Positions 31,324 to 39,500 of a DNA stretch of 64,000 bases are shown here, one piece after another. A program made the position numbers and the translations under genes. The notes under the pieces were generated by a model. It did no database searches. It worked only from the letters and a program-made list of their open reading frames with translations, and was not told where the DNA came from. Each line of letters opens with the position of its first letter. Position 1 is the first letter of the stretch. This stretch comes from Paenibacillus spiritus (GTDB taxonomy: Bacteria > Bacillota > Bacilli > Paenibacillales > Paenibacillaceae), in NCBI RefSeq assembly GCF_008710135.1, contig NZ_VYKK01000008.1, positions 186,001 through 250,000 of the forward strand. Direction: 5' to 3'.

Positions 31324-31836
31324 TCACAATTGTCTTCTCCAATGGTCACGCAATTCAGAAAACCATTCAATCACCGGGATCTCTCTCGGTTTAGATAAAA
31401 CAACAGCATTATAAAGGGTGTAGTTAAATACACCAATAAAGAAAATTACTGCCATTAAGCTAAATCTATCATCAAAAATACTTTCATTTCCTTTAATAAA
31501 ATTGTTAGTTAGTAAGAGTCCCTTCATTGCTGCTATGGCTGTTATAAGACCAGAAGCATATAAAAATATAAGATTAACTGTTCTAAACCACGGGGCAAAG
31601 TTGTTAGCTTTACCAATATATCTATAAAGAACATGCAAAAATATAGTCCCCGTAAATGATAGAATTGAAGCGATCATAGTTCCATACGCTAAAATTCTTA
31701 TTGAGTGCATAGATTCATCTATACCAAATGTGTCTACGATTCTTAGAGCATAGTAGAAACTCAAAAAATATAACGTAAAGAATGTTAAAGCGAAATAGGC
31801 TACCTTTCCAGCCAATTTACCAAAATAAACAGCCAT
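31324..31836 (-). CDS. Four-TM membrane protein of unknown function
   Basis: 170 residues with four predicted TM helices (~10-32, 47-70, 86-106, 125-146) and a basic, aromatic C-terminal tail ending WFSELRDHWRRQL. I do not recognise a family. It sits between the SLATT gene (200 bases downstream) and the small Mrr-like gene (114 bases upstream). Spacing is too wide to be sure of a single transcript. It may be an additional effector or immunity component of the island, or unrelated cargo. Confidence 0.6.
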   Translation of the reverse strand: MAVYFGKLAGKVAYFALTFFTLYFLSFYYALRIVDTFGIDESMHSIRILAYGTMIASILSFTGTIFLHVLYRYIGKANNFAPWFRTVNLIFLYASGLITAIAAMKGLLLTNNFIKGNESIFDDRFSLMAVIFFIGVFNYTLYNAVVLSKPREIPVIEWFSELRDHWRRQL

Positions 31837-31949
31837 TCAGTACTCTCCTTTTATTTACCAAGATGTTAAATAGGTTAACAGCTATTGTTATTCAACTTTT
31901 TCTTTATAGACTACTAATGAACAAACGTTAGAGTAGGGTCATTTGGGTA

Positions 31950-32519
31950 TTAGCCCTCCACTATTTTCTTTTTAATTTCTAATAACATCGTTTCTGAGGG
32001 GAAGATTCTTTTGTCAGGGAAATCTTCTAACATCGTGCTCCATTGATAAGCGTAGAATTTAGGTGACTGTTTAATAAATTCTATAAATTTTGAATCTAAT
32101 TGGGGATTGCTCGAGGCTTGAATATGCATTACTTCCTTATTAAATATTTGCAACAATGCAATTCCATGCTTCTTAGCATATTCTGTTGCTCCACTTTGAA
32201 AGCCAGAGGTGGAAATTAATATTCCTTTATGTGCACCTAAGGTGCGTACCTTGTCCGCCAAAACTATTATCTTTTCACGTTCTACTGGTCGTGTATATCG
32301 CTTGCATTCTACAATAACTTTAAAGCCTACAGACAGTGCCACAAATTCAGCAATAATATCAATCTGGTACTCTGCATCATTAGTCTGAACTTTTTGGTTA
32401 TGAAGTATAGAAAAATCTTTAAGCGATTCAGCCTCAGCATATGCATTCAATATTTCCAAACAATACGTTTCAAATTCTGTAGCTGAAATACTTGCGACAA
32501 ATTCGCGATACGGGTTCAT
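31950..32519 (-). CDS. Mrr-type restriction-endonuclease-fold protein (short)
   Basis: 189 residues, ATG with AAGGAGGAGG upstream. The PD-(D/E)xK core is seen as EFETYCLEILNAY (Glu helix), YQIDIIAEF (Asp) and FKVIVECKRYTRPVEREKI (Glu-x-Lys), followed by GAHKGILISTSGFQSGATEYAKKHGIAL, the Mrr_cat ending. Mrr proteins cut modified DNA. No separate DNA-recognition domain is visible, so it may act with the longer Mrr-like protein encoded 51 bases upstream. Target is unknown. Confidence 0.8.
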   Translation of the reverse strand: MNPYREFVASISATEFETYCLEILNAYAEAESLKDFSILHNQKVQTNDAEYQIDIIAEFVALSVGFKVIVECKRYTRPVEREKIIVLADKVRTLGAHKGILISTSGFQSGATEYAKKHGIALLQIFNKEVMHIQASSNPQLDSKFIEFIKQSPKFYAYQWSTMLEDFPDKRIFPSETMLLEIKKKIVEG

Positions 32520-32570
32520 TATTTCCTCCTCCTTAATAGCTTCTATTTATCATCAACTACACTGAGCACT

Positions 32571-34229
32571 TTACAACTGAATCTTCGCATAGATCCCCTG
32601 CTCCTCTAACATATGCAACAGCACCCGGCCATCAATTAACTCAATAGGTTTGTCCTTTGCAAAGCTTCTGGCATCAGGACCATACGTAGATGTGGTAACC
32701 AAGATCCCCTTCGATGCATTCTCGTTCATCATAGTTCCGTATAAGTCGCGGACTGCAGCTACCTCAACAGTATTTCTATATCTTTTTGCTTGAATCACAT
32801 ATTTTCCGCCAAATATAGGGCGCGGGTCGAAAGCAATGACATCGACTCCACCGTCTCGGCTAGAACGTGTCAGTTTGGATTCAAGACCAATTTCCGAAAA
32901 CAAGTTACATACCAAATGTTCAAAATCAAAAGGGTTCATATCCAAAAGATTAGTTCGTGTATCAAGTGTAGATATCATATCTCTTTCATTCACAAATCGT
33001 TTATCGTACATGTCGAGATCGACAATGGGTTTGACTGGAGTGAGTTCAGTTACTGAAGGGGAGAGCTGGGCTTTGAGGCCTTTTACACAGGCAAGAATAT
33101 CCACTCTGGCAAGGTCAAATTTCATGAATTCTTCTTTCCCGGTCTGAATGGTTACTATGCACGGCCGGATGTCGAGACCTGTACTTAAGTCCACCGTGGA
33201 TACCACTCCATTAAACACGACTGAATCCAAATGTGCGCCTTGGTCAGCTTCAAACAGCTCATGAAGTGTACGGAGAGCTATGGAGGCTACAAGTAAAGAG
33301 TAAATCTCATTCAATTCCTTGGGTTTAAAAGGAACTCCTTTGATCTCATCCCGGCTCTGTGTATACTTATATTCCTTATTCTGTGGTACAGCCGTCACAT
33401 CCGGCAATTCATACTCTACTAATAATTCTTTACTCTCTTCTAAATAAAACAGATTAAAGGTTTGTGGAAAAATGTCACTGTAATTAGAACGTTCCAGAAC
33501 CATTGTATTGTAAGCTTCAATTGCCTCTTTATACTTATTGAAATAACTTATTCTAAAATCATCAATCGAACTATTATGAGATGCTATTTCCTCTAAATAC
33601 AAACGTTTTGCTTCGTCATATTCTGCTCTAGCAGTGCTGAGGAATTTTTCATTTTCCTTAATCAGTTCGTTTCTTCTCATTTCTGCAGACTCATAATCAC
33701 GAAGGGCATAATTATATGTATTCTCCGCTATTTCAATTACTCTTAGGCGCGCTTTTTTCCCAAGGCCACTAATCTTTTCTATAAAAGAGGGTTTCATAGT
33801 AACTCTTGTAAAATAATTTTCTCTCAGCGGTACAGGGTTTTCTGGCACGGGCTTAACATAGGGTTCCACGTATGCAGGATACTCATCCTTCTTATATAAT
33901 GTTTCATAAGAAATCGTGTCATCAACGTTGAGCGTTTCACTTATAATCGATTTAAATTCGTTTATCCGGTAAAGGACCTCAGCATTTAAATCATTCGTTT
34001 CCTCTTTACGTCCTTCTATGTAGAGTGCCTTTTGTTCTTTTTCATAAGCCTTTTGTTCACGTATAGACTGTTTAATAACTCGCTCATTCTCGCGTTCATA
34101 TTGTCGTTGCAGCCTTAAATGTCTTTCCTGCTCCCGAATAGCAGCATTCCTTGATCTTTCTGCTGCGCGCTGCGCTTTTGCAGTTTCTTTAATGATTTTG
34201 TTAACTGTACTTCCGAAACTACGAGCCAC
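32571..34229 (-). CDS. Mrr-type restriction-endonuclease-fold protein with long coiled-coil N-terminus
   Basis: 552 residues from a GTG with GGAGGGG upstream. Residues 1-90 and ~180-250 are Lys/Glu/Arg-rich coiled coil. A middle region (~300-420) is unrecognised. The C-terminal ~120 residues are an Mrr_cat nuclease: PFDFEHLVCNLFSEIGL, GGVDVIAFDP and YVIQAKRYRNTVEV (Asp and Gln-x-Lys), then SKGILVTTSTYGPDARSFA. Such proteins occur in many Bacillales as stand-alone 'restriction endonucleases'. It is the first gene of the island after the sigK terminator. Confidence 0.82.
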   Translation of the reverse strand: MARSFGSTVNKIIKETAKAQRAAERSRNAAIREQERHLRLQRQYERENERVIKQSIREQKAYEKEQKALYIEGRKEETNDLNAEVLYRINEFKSIISETLNVDDTISYETLYKKDEYPAYVEPYVKPVPENPVPLRENYFTRVTMKPSFIEKISGLGKKARLRVIEIAENTYNYALRDYESAEMRRNELIKENEKFLSTARAEYDEAKRLYLEEIASHNSSIDDFRISYFNKYKEAIEAYNTMVLERSNYSDIFPQTFNLFYLEESKELLVEYELPDVTAVPQNKEYKYTQSRDEIKGVPFKPKELNEIYSLLVASIALRTLHELFEADQGAHLDSVVFNGVVSTVDLSTGLDIRPCIVTIQTGKEEFMKFDLARVDILACVKGLKAQLSPSVTELTPVKPIVDLDMYDKRFVNERDMISTLDTRTNLLDMNPFDFEHLVCNLFSEIGLESKLTRSSRDGGVDVIAFDPRPIFGGKYVIQAKRYRNTVEVAAVRDLYGTMMNENASKGILVTTSTYGPDARSFAKDKPIELIDGRVLLHMLEEQGIYAKIQL

Positions 34230-34354
34230 CTTTACCCCTCCAAATTGCGTTAGATAGAATCATGTATATCCAAATTATAACATCGGACTTCAAATTTTTT
34301 ACATGGAAATCCTACTTTTTATGCAATTCTTTAGGACTAGACTTCTCAATTTCG

Positions 34355-34384
34355 ACAAAAAAGAGTCTGTCAAAAGACAGACCC
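34355..34384 (-). terminator. sigK terminator (intact copy)
   Basis: On the minus strand GGGTCTGTC-TTTT-GACAGACTC is followed by TTTTTT, a clear Rho-independent terminator just after the sigK stop. The equivalent at 28485-28510 has the same hairpin with GGCCTGTC arms but lacks the T-run because the repeat ends there. Confidence 0.88.
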
Positions 34385-34898
34385 GATACCTCTTACCGCT
34401 TCGCCTTATAAAACTCATGATACAACTTCATGAGCGCCCTTTTTTCTATTCTTGAGACATAACTCCGCGAAATCCCCAGCTCCTTCGCAATCTCCCGCTG
34501 CGTCCGCTCCTCCCCGCCGGTGTCCAGGCCGAAGCGGCCGACCACGACCTCTTTTTCCCGGTCATCTAGAATGTCGAGGTTGCGGTAAATCTTGCTCTTC
34601 TCGATCTTAAGATCGACTTCCTTCACGATGTCGTCCGCGTCCGAGCCGAGAATATCAATTAACGTAATTTCGTTGCCTTCCTTGTCCGTTCCAATCGGGT
34701 CGTGCAGGGAGACGTCCTTCTTGGTCTTCTTCAGCGAGCGCAGATGCATCAGAATCTCGTTCTCGATACACCGCGCCGCGAACGTCGCCAGCTTCGTCCC
34801 TTTGTTCGGTCGGTAGCTCTCAATCGCCTTGATGAGCCCGATCGTGCCGATGGAGATAAGGTCCTCCATGTCTTCACCGGTGTTGTCGAATTTCTTGA
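34361..34898. repeat. Direct repeat copy 2 (3' part of intact sigK)
   Basis: Partner of 28485-29021. It spans the terminator hairpin and the sigK coding part from KKFDNTG to the stop. Past 34898 the sequence continues with the sigK N-terminus (VKK is preceded by LRLVAHI), whereas copy 1 passes into island DNA. Confidence 0.9.
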
Positions 34899-35094
34899 CG
34901 ATGTGCGCGACCAGCCGCAGGTTATGTTCAATCAGCAAATTACGGGCCTTGGCGTCTCCCTCGGCCATCATTCCTAAGTATTTGGCTTCATCCTGCTCCG
35001 AGAGAGGCTGGGGGAACGCATTGTTCCTCACGTACGATACCAGCAGCGTCAGTTCTCGAATCAGCAGCGCAATGGTGCTGAGCAATCCCGGCAC
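34393..35094 (-). CDS. sigK: Sporulation sigma factor SigK (intact)
   Basis: 233 residues from the GTG at 35094; this start aligns with the pro-sequence of Bacillus pro-sigma-K ([31 protein letters not shown]), about 11 bases after GGGAGG. Region 2 has [18 protein letters not shown] and [19 protein letters not shown]; region 4 has [24 protein letters not shown]. SigK directs late mother-cell genes (coat, cortex release) and is activated by proteolysis of the pro-sequence. Unlike B. subtilis, where the skin element splits the gene, this copy is whole and its 3' part is duplicated at 28516. A longer frame to 35115 is possible but unsupported. Confidence 0.95.
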   Translation of the reverse strand: MPGLLSTIALLIRELTLLVSYVRNNAFPQPLSEQDEAKYLGMMAEGDAKARNLLIEHNLRLVAHIVKKFDNTGEDMEDLISIGTIGLIKAIESYRPNKGTKLATFAARCIENEILMHLRSLKKTKKDVSLHDPIGTDKEGNEITLIDILGSDADDIVKEVDLKIEKSKIYRNLDILDDREKEVVVGRFGLDTGGEERTQREIAKELGISRSYVSRIEKRALMKLYHEFYKAKR

Positions 35095-35345
35095 TTTAAG
35101 CGACACCTCCCGCACATGTACCCGTGACTCCGTCTCGCTTCGGCTTCATGGTCAGTTCATTCTATGTAGGCGGGTGCCCGGAAGTGCCTGTACCGGGGAA
35201 AAACAGCGATCTGCCCGGGAATTCTAATAAAGATAATTTAGTAAATCAACTAGTAAAATTAGTCATACGGGGTTAAATCAAGCTGTATAACGTCAATATA
35301 CTAAACCAGCAAACGTAAATCTTAATCATTTGCCGATGGATGAAT
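35095..35345. other. Intergenic region between sigK and the stalk-protein leader
   Basis: About 250 bases, AT-rich toward the right. It must hold the mother-cell promoter of sigK; I looked for a sigma-E-like -35/-10 pair upstream of 35094 on the minus strand and could not identify one with confidence. No other gene is seen. Confidence 0.4.
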
Positions 35346-35374
35346 TTGAATTTTTTATATTTTATCCATATGAT
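35346..35374 (+). promoter_or_regulatory. Sigma-A-type promoter for the stalk-domain operon
   Basis: TTGAAT (35346-35351), 17 bases, TATGAT (35369-35374). A start near 35382 would give a short leader before the 24-codon ORF at 35410. Confidence 0.65.
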
Positions 35375-35409
35375 TATATTGTAATTTATGCAAAAAAAGA
35401 GGAAAAATC

Positions 35410-35484
35410 ATGAAGTTATGTACTACGTTGAAAGCAAACCTAATAACCCTCCTCCCTTTTGTTGAAAGGACGAACAAACGATGA
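35410..35484 (+). CDS. 24-residue leader ORF coupled to the stalk-domain gene
   Basis: ATG at 35410 has GAGG seven bases upstream and a 24-codon frame (MKLCTTLKANLITLLPFVER...). Its TGA overlaps the ATG of the next gene (ATGA at 35481-35484). The peptide resembles a failed signal peptide start but has no function I can name. Overlap implies translational coupling, so it may set the expression level of the exported protein that follows. Confidence 0.5.
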   Translation: MKLCTTLKANLITLLPFVERTNKR

Positions 35485-36239
35485 ATTGGTTAAAAAGGTC
35501 CTCTCTTGTTACTTTCTTATTGATCCTCTCTCTCCCCATACCTTGCAGCGCGTTGGGAAAATCAGCAGCCACTCCTGTTCATCTTCGCATAAATCAATAC
35601 TATGTCCTTTACACCGCTCCTGCTTCCCCCTATGTGGACAACGGCCGGTTGTATTTGCCGCTGCGTTCCCTGAGCGAATTGCTGGGTGCCCAGGTGACCT
35701 ACGATTCAGATACTGCAACTGCAAATATCTTGTTCAAATCCAATCGGCTTCAAATTCATAACCACAACCAAGCAGACCAGGTTCAGATCCGGCAACAAAG
35801 CATTTACGTCCCCGTCCGCCTCCTCCTGAACGGGCTTGGGCTCAATGGCGTTTGGGATCAACAAACGAAGATGCTGACGATCCAGGAGGATCGCGTACAA
35901 ACACTGGAACGATTTCAATTGGCATCCGAATTGGATCAGACATCCATCCTATCCAACGAAGCGTTTCGGCCGCTCTCCTTCACTTGGAATCAGGTGACCT
36001 TCAGCGGCCACCATAAGATGAGACTATCGGTAACCGCCAAAAATATATCCGGACACCTGATTCCCGAAGGACAGGAAGATCTGCATCCGACTTATTTCTT
36101 CAAAGGCGGGGTCACCCTGGAGTCGCTCCCTCGTCCACGGCCCGCGATAAAGAGCAATGAAATCTTCACACGTGAATGGGAACGCACTCTAAATCAGACC
36201 CCCCAGTATATCCTGCTGGAAGGGAGAACGATCCAGTAG
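35481..36239 (+). CDS. Exported copper-amine-oxidase-N-like (stalk) domain protein
   Basis: 252 residues. An N-terminal signal peptide (about 1-25, [16 protein letters not shown]) is followed by a stalk domain: [30 protein letters not shown] and [30 protein letters not shown], the repeated 'YVPLR-x-L-x-E-x-L-G' pattern of Cu_amine_oxidN1. The rest (130-252) is unrecognised and ends in LLEGRTIQ. It is expected to be secreted or wall-associated. The start is fixed by ATGA overlap with the leader ORF. The last bases overlap an opposite-strand ABC ATPase remnant. Confidence 0.75.
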   Translation: MNWLKRSSLVTFLLILSLPIPCSALGKSAATPVHLRINQYYVLYTAPASPYVDNGRLYLPLRSLSELLGAQVTYDSDTATANILFKSNRLQIHNHNQADQVQIRQQSIYVPVRLLLNGLGLNGVWDQQTKMLTIQEDRVQTLERFQLASELDQTSILSNEAFRPLSFTWNQVTFSGHHKMRLSVTAKNISGHLIPEGQEDLHPTYFFKGGVTLESLPRPRPAIKSNEIFTREWERTLNQTPQYILLEGRTIQ

Positions 36240-36395
36240 CCTTTAAGACATCGTTGAAAGACGATTCGGCCGTGGTCCGGCTTCGCCAGACCGGCAATCA
36301 GCTTAAGGAGCGTGCTTTTGCCCGACCCGTTCTTGCCGACGATCGCCAGCACTTCTCCTCTGTTCACATCCAGGGACAGGTCCTCATAGGACCCC
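36240..36395 (-). pseudogene. Remnant of an ABC transporter ATP-binding gene
   Basis: The frame encodes about 50 recognisable residues: [35 protein letters not shown] and [12 protein letters not shown], that is, the start of an ABC ATPase up to just after Walker A. The signature and Walker B parts are missing on one side, and the start is missing on the other (a stop lies upstream). It is a broken fragment convergent with the stalk gene, marking an old deletion or rearrangement. Confidence 0.8.
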
Positions 36396-36540
36396 CACAC
36401 TAGAAATTCCCAAATTATAACACACCCTGCTCCATCCTTCTATCTCCACTCGCCGGAAATGTCTCTTACCGCCGGATAGCCGCCGGTGTACAATGATTCT
36501 AATAGAGAAGAATCTAAATAGAGAAGGAGAGATGGATTCT

Positions 36541-37833
36541 ATGGAAAATGCCCTGCTCGCAGCAAGCCTGCTGCTCAATCTGGCCGTGATCGGCCTGCTG
36601 CTGTTCCGGCGCACCGACTCAGGCGCTGCGCAGCTGCGCTCCGAGATTCAGCAGCAGTTCAAGCTTACCCGGGACGAGCTGAACGCCCGGCTGGAATCTG
36701 CGGGAAGCGCCCAGCTCAATCTGATGACCCGGCTGTCGGAGATGCAGAAGCGGGAGCTTTCGGCTGCGCTGAAGACGTCGAGCGATGCGGTCACGGGCCG
36801 GATCGGGGAACTGTCGGTTCTCCTAAAGAACGACATGAGGCACAACGAGGAGCGGATCGACAAGCTGCGGGAGCGGGTCGAGGAGCAGCTGCGGCTGCTG
36901 CGGGAAGACAACCGCGGCCAGCTCGAGCAGATGCGCGCCACCGTCGACGAGAAGCTCCAGCACACGCTGGAGACGCGGCTCGGAGAATCGTTCAAGCTGG
37001 TCAGCGACCGGCTGGAGCAGGTGCACAAGGGCTTGGGGGAAATGCAGACGCTGGCGACCGGAGTCGGCGATCTGAAGAAGGTGCTGACCAATGTGAAGAC
37101 CCGGGGCACCTGGGGAGAAGTGCAGCTGGGCAGCCTGCTGGAGCAGACGCTGACCAGCGAGCAGTACGAAGCGAACGTTGTCACGCGTCCGGGTTCGGCG
37201 GACCGCGTGGAATACGCCATCAAGCTGCCGTCCAAAAGCGGCGATGCGCCGTTCATCTGGCTGCCCATTGACTCCAAATTTCCGCTGGAAGACTACCAGC
37301 GGCTTCTGGAGGCGCAGGAGGCCGGGGATGCGGCCCTTGCGGCCGAGTCCGTCGGCAAGCTGGAGCAGCGCATCAAGCTGGAGGCCAAGACGATTACGGC
37401 CAAGTATATCGACCCTCCGCATACGACGGATTTTGCCGTTATGTTCCTGCCGACGGAGGGCCTCTATGCCGAAGTGCTGCGCCGCCCCGGTCTGGCGGAC
37501 ACGCTCCAGCGCGAATACCGCGTGACGCCGGCCGGACCGACGACGCTGGCCGCCCTGCTGAACAGTCTCCAAATGGGCTTTCGCACCCTTGCCATCGAGA
37601 AGCGTTCGAGCGACGTATGGCAGCTTCTCGGCGCGGTCAAGACCGAGTTCGGCACCTTCGGCGGCATTCTGGACAAGACCTACAAGAAGCTGCAGGAAGC
37701 CAGCAATACCATCGAGACCGCTTCCCGCAAAACGCGGACGATCGAGCGAAAGCTCCGCTCCGTCCAAGAGCTCCCGTCCGCCGAAGCCGGCCCGCTGATC
37801 GGGCTGGCGGAACCGGAGGAAGAACTGGTATAA
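36541..37833 (+). CDS. rmuC: RmuC-family DNA recombination protein
   Basis: 430 residues from the ATG at 36541, ten bases after AAGGAG; upstream in-frame starts are too close to or before the site. An N-terminal TM (2-22, LLAASLLLNLAVIGLLLF) anchors a long coiled coil (~40-165), followed by the RmuC nuclease-like domain with TWGEVQLGSLLEQTL, SADRVEYAIKLP, IDSKFPLEDY and ADTLQREYRVTPAGPTTLAALL. RmuC limits short-repeat inversions and affects recombination in E. coli. No adjacent partner. It ends before a GC-rich hairpin at 37858. Confidence 0.92.
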   Translation: MENALLAASLLLNLAVIGLLLFRRTDSGAAQLRSEIQQQFKLTRDELNARLESAGSAQLNLMTRLSEMQKRELSAALKTSSDAVTGRIGELSVLLKNDMRHNEERIDKLRERVEEQLRLLREDNRGQLEQMRATVDEKLQHTLETRLGESFKLVSDRLEQVHKGLGEMQTLATGVGDLKKVLTNVKTRGTWGEVQLGSLLEQTLTSEQYEANVVTRPGSADRVEYAIKLPSKSGDAPFIWLPIDSKFPLEDYQRLLEAQEAGDAALAAESVGKLEQRIKLEAKTITAKYIDPPHTTDFAVMFLPTEGLYAEVLRRPGLADTLQREYRVTPAGPTTLAALLNSLQMGFRTLAIEKRSSDVWQLLGAVKTEFGTFGGILDKTYKKLQEASNTIETASRKTRTIERKLRSVQELPSAEAGPLIGLAEPEEELV

Positions 37834-37857
37834 CGCGTCGGCCTGATATCCTCCTGC

Positions 37858-37882
37858 AACCGGCGGCTGCTTGCCGCCGGTT
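37858..37882. terminator. Hairpin between rmuC and the convergent MerR gene
   Basis: AACCGGCGGC (37858-37867), loop TGCTT, GCCGCCGGTT (37873-37882). A perfect 10-bp stem but with only a weak T-run, so a bidirectional terminator is likely but not certain. Confidence 0.65.
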
Positions 37883-37889
37883 ATATTGT

Positions 37890-38690
37890 TCAGGCGCGGT
37901 CCGCTCCCCCGGCGAAGAGCTGCAGCTCGACCGGATACCCGCCGCGCTCCAGACTGGCATCATAGAGGTCCACATCTACAGCCCACAAGCCTTCCAGCTC
38001 CTCCCCGGCGCATCCGAACCGCCCGGCGGTCCCTTCGATTCCGCTGACGTCCAGCCGCAGGCACCGGTACTCGCCTCCCGGCAGCTTAATCCGGCCGGGC
38101 GCCTCCGGACCCGGCTCCAGCACCTCAATGAATACATATTTGTCCGTCCGCCCCTGCCGGTAAAAATAAACCAGTCCCTGTTGATAGACGCTCGTCAGTC
38201 CCATTTCTTCGGCGCGCAGGAACAAGCCGCTTGCGGTGCGCATGAACAGCCGCGCATCGTCCGGAGCTCCGTTCCAGGGCTCGGTGAGCAGGTGCCGTTC
38301 ACCGATAAAGCGGCGGTACTCGCCCTTCCGGTCTTTATAGCTCCGATAAGCTTCAATGCTGTCCGCCAGCCGGCGCATCCGGGCAAGCGTTGCCTGAATC
38401 CGGGCGGCCTGGCGTCTGGCAATCTCCTGCCCGTCCTCCAGGATGCGGTCCAGACGGAGCGCCCCGCCCTCATCCTGATACCTTCCGAAGCGCTTCAACG
38501 GGATATTCAGCTCCACGCACATCATAATGACATCCAGTGTTACGAGCTGTTCCTGGGTATAATAGCGGTAGCCGGTGTCAGGGTTGACATAAGCCGGCTT
38601 CAGAATGTGCATCTCATCATAGTAGCGCAGCGATTTGACGCTGACTCCCTTCAGCTTCGAGACTTCGCCGATCGACAGATATTCTCTCAT
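37890..38690 (-). CDS. MerR-family effector-binding regulator
   Basis: 266 residues: N-terminal winged HTH YLSIGEVSKLKGVSVKSLRYYDEMHILKPAYVNPDTGYRYY, coiled coil (~75-110), then a GyrI-like ligand-binding domain. This is BmrR/TipA-type architecture for multidrug sensing. It diverges from two SMR-pump genes whose promoter has a 19-bp spacer, the classic MerR-activated geometry. The protein therefore very likely activates the pump when it binds a toxic cation. Ligand unknown. No Cys signature of metal-sensing MerR proteins is visible. Confidence 0.9.
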   Translation of the reverse strand: MREYLSIGEVSKLKGVSVKSLRYYDEMHILKPAYVNPDTGYRYYTQEQLVTLDVIMMCVELNIPLKRFGRYQDEGGALRLDRILEDGQEIARRQAARIQATLARMRRLADSIEAYRSYKDRKGEYRRFIGERHLLTEPWNGAPDDARLFMRTASGLFLRAEEMGLTSVYQQGLVYFYRQGRTDKYVFIEVLEPGPEAPGRIKLPGGEYRCLRLDVSGIEGTAGRFGCAGEELEGLWAVDVDLYDASLERGGYPVELQLFAGGADRA

Positions 38691-38711
38691 GATTTTCCTT
38701 TCTTCGGACAG

Positions 38712-38742
38712 TTGACTCTACCCTTATAGGATACTTTATAGT
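38712..38742 (+). promoter_or_regulatory. MerR-type promoter with 19-bp spacer
   Basis: TTGACT (38712-38717), 19 bases, TATAGT (38737-38742). The spacer holds an imperfect dyad TACCCT-TAT-AGGATA. Overlong spacing with a central dyad is the hallmark of MerR-activated promoters. It faces the SMR genes, starting at 38797. Confidence 0.8.
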
Positions 38743-38796
38743 GTGAAGAGTTCCAAGCGATTGGAATGTAACAGCTAACCGCAAGGAGAGATCATC

Positions 38797-39138
38797 ATGA
38801 ATCGCAACTGGCTCTATGTTCTGGTCGGCGGCCTGGTGGAAGTGTTCTGGGTGTCCGGATTGAAGCACGCTTCCACCGCCGCCGAATGGGCGCTCACGGC
38901 AGCCGCCATCGCCGCCAGCTTCTGGCTGATTATCCGGGCGTCCTCCCGTCTGCCCGTAGGCACGGTGTATGCCGTCTTCACGGGACTCGGAACGGCCGGT
39001 TCCGCCGTCGCCGAGGTCTGGTTCTTCGGAGAGCCCTTCCGTCTTTCCAAAATGCTGCTGACCGCCGTCCTGCTGGCCGGCATCATCGGTCTGAAGCTGT
39101 TGACCGACCAACCGGCCGGAGAAGGGGGGCGCTCCTGA
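38797..39138 (+). CDS. ykkC: SMR-family efflux subunit, YkkC-like
   Basis: 113 residues with four TM helices. The sequence follows YkkC closely: VLVGGLVEVFWVSGLKHA with the membrane Glu, SSRLPVGTVYAVFTGLGTAGSA, and LLAGIIGLKLLTDQ near the end. Small multidrug-resistance pumps exchange cations or guanidinium for protons; paired YkkC/YkkD act as heterodimers. ATG with AAGGAGAG upstream. Its TGA overlaps the next ATG (TGATG), so the pair is co-translated. Expression is likely driven by the divergent MerR protein. Confidence 0.88.
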   Translation: MNRNWLYVLVGGLVEVFWVSGLKHASTAAEWALTAAAIAASFWLIIRASSRLPVGTVYAVFTGLGTAGSAVAEVWFFGEPFRLSKMLLTAVLLAGIIGLKLLTDQPAGEGGRS

Positions 39139-39452
39139 TGGAATGGATCGCTCTGATCCTGGCGGGATGCTGTGAAATCGCCGGCGTTGCCGGCATCAAG
39201 CGGATGACGAGAAAGCCGGGCCTCCTCTCGGCCCTTATGCTGCTGGCCGCCTTCGGATGCAGCTTCTCGCTGCTCTCGCTGGCCATGCGGAGCATCCCGA
39301 TGGCTACCGCCTACGCCATCTGGACGGGCATCGGAACCGCCGGGGCCGCGTTTCTCGGCATGGTCCGCTTCGGCGAATCCCGCGACTGGCGGCGGCTGGT
39401 CTGCATAGCGGCCATCGTCGGCTCCGCCATCGGACTGAAGCTGCTGGGCTAA
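39138..39452 (+). CDS. ykkD: SMR-family efflux subunit, YkkD-like
   Basis: 104 residues, four TM helices, beginning MEWIALILAGCCEIAGVAG with the membrane Glu, then FSLLSLAMRSIPMATAYAIWTGIGTAGAA as in YkkD. It overlaps the YkkC-like gene (TGATG) and would form the hetero-pair. A different-frame ORF covering the same place is a shadow. Confidence 0.88.
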   Translation: MEWIALILAGCCEIAGVAGIKRMTRKPGLLSALMLLAAFGCSFSLLSLAMRSIPMATAYAIWTGIGTAGAAFLGMVRFGESRDWRRLVCIAAIVGSAIGLKLLG

Positions 39453-39500
39453 CGGCCCGCTTCGCCGGGTATCCGCCCGTCTTAAACGCGACCGCCCGCT

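Larger units (their letters stand above)
29022..34360. mobile_element. AT-rich defence island between two sigK 3' ends
   Basis: About 5.3 kb, visibly more AT-rich than its flanks, all genes on the minus strand. It is framed by ~537-bp direct repeats derived from sigK. Contents: Mrr-like protein, second Mrr-like protein, 4-TM protein, SLATT effector, CD-NTase. No recombinase, transposase or phage gene is present, so how it entered is unclear. The full sigK at one end and the partial one at the other fit insertion by an element that carried its own sigK 3' end, or a duplication with later cargo capture. Confidence 0.7.

Noticed and set aside
28485..34898. Classic B. subtilis skin-type interruption of sigK
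   Set aside because: The sigK copy at 34393 is full-length and no SpoIVCA-type recombinase is in the insert; so it is not an excision-dependent skin element as described.
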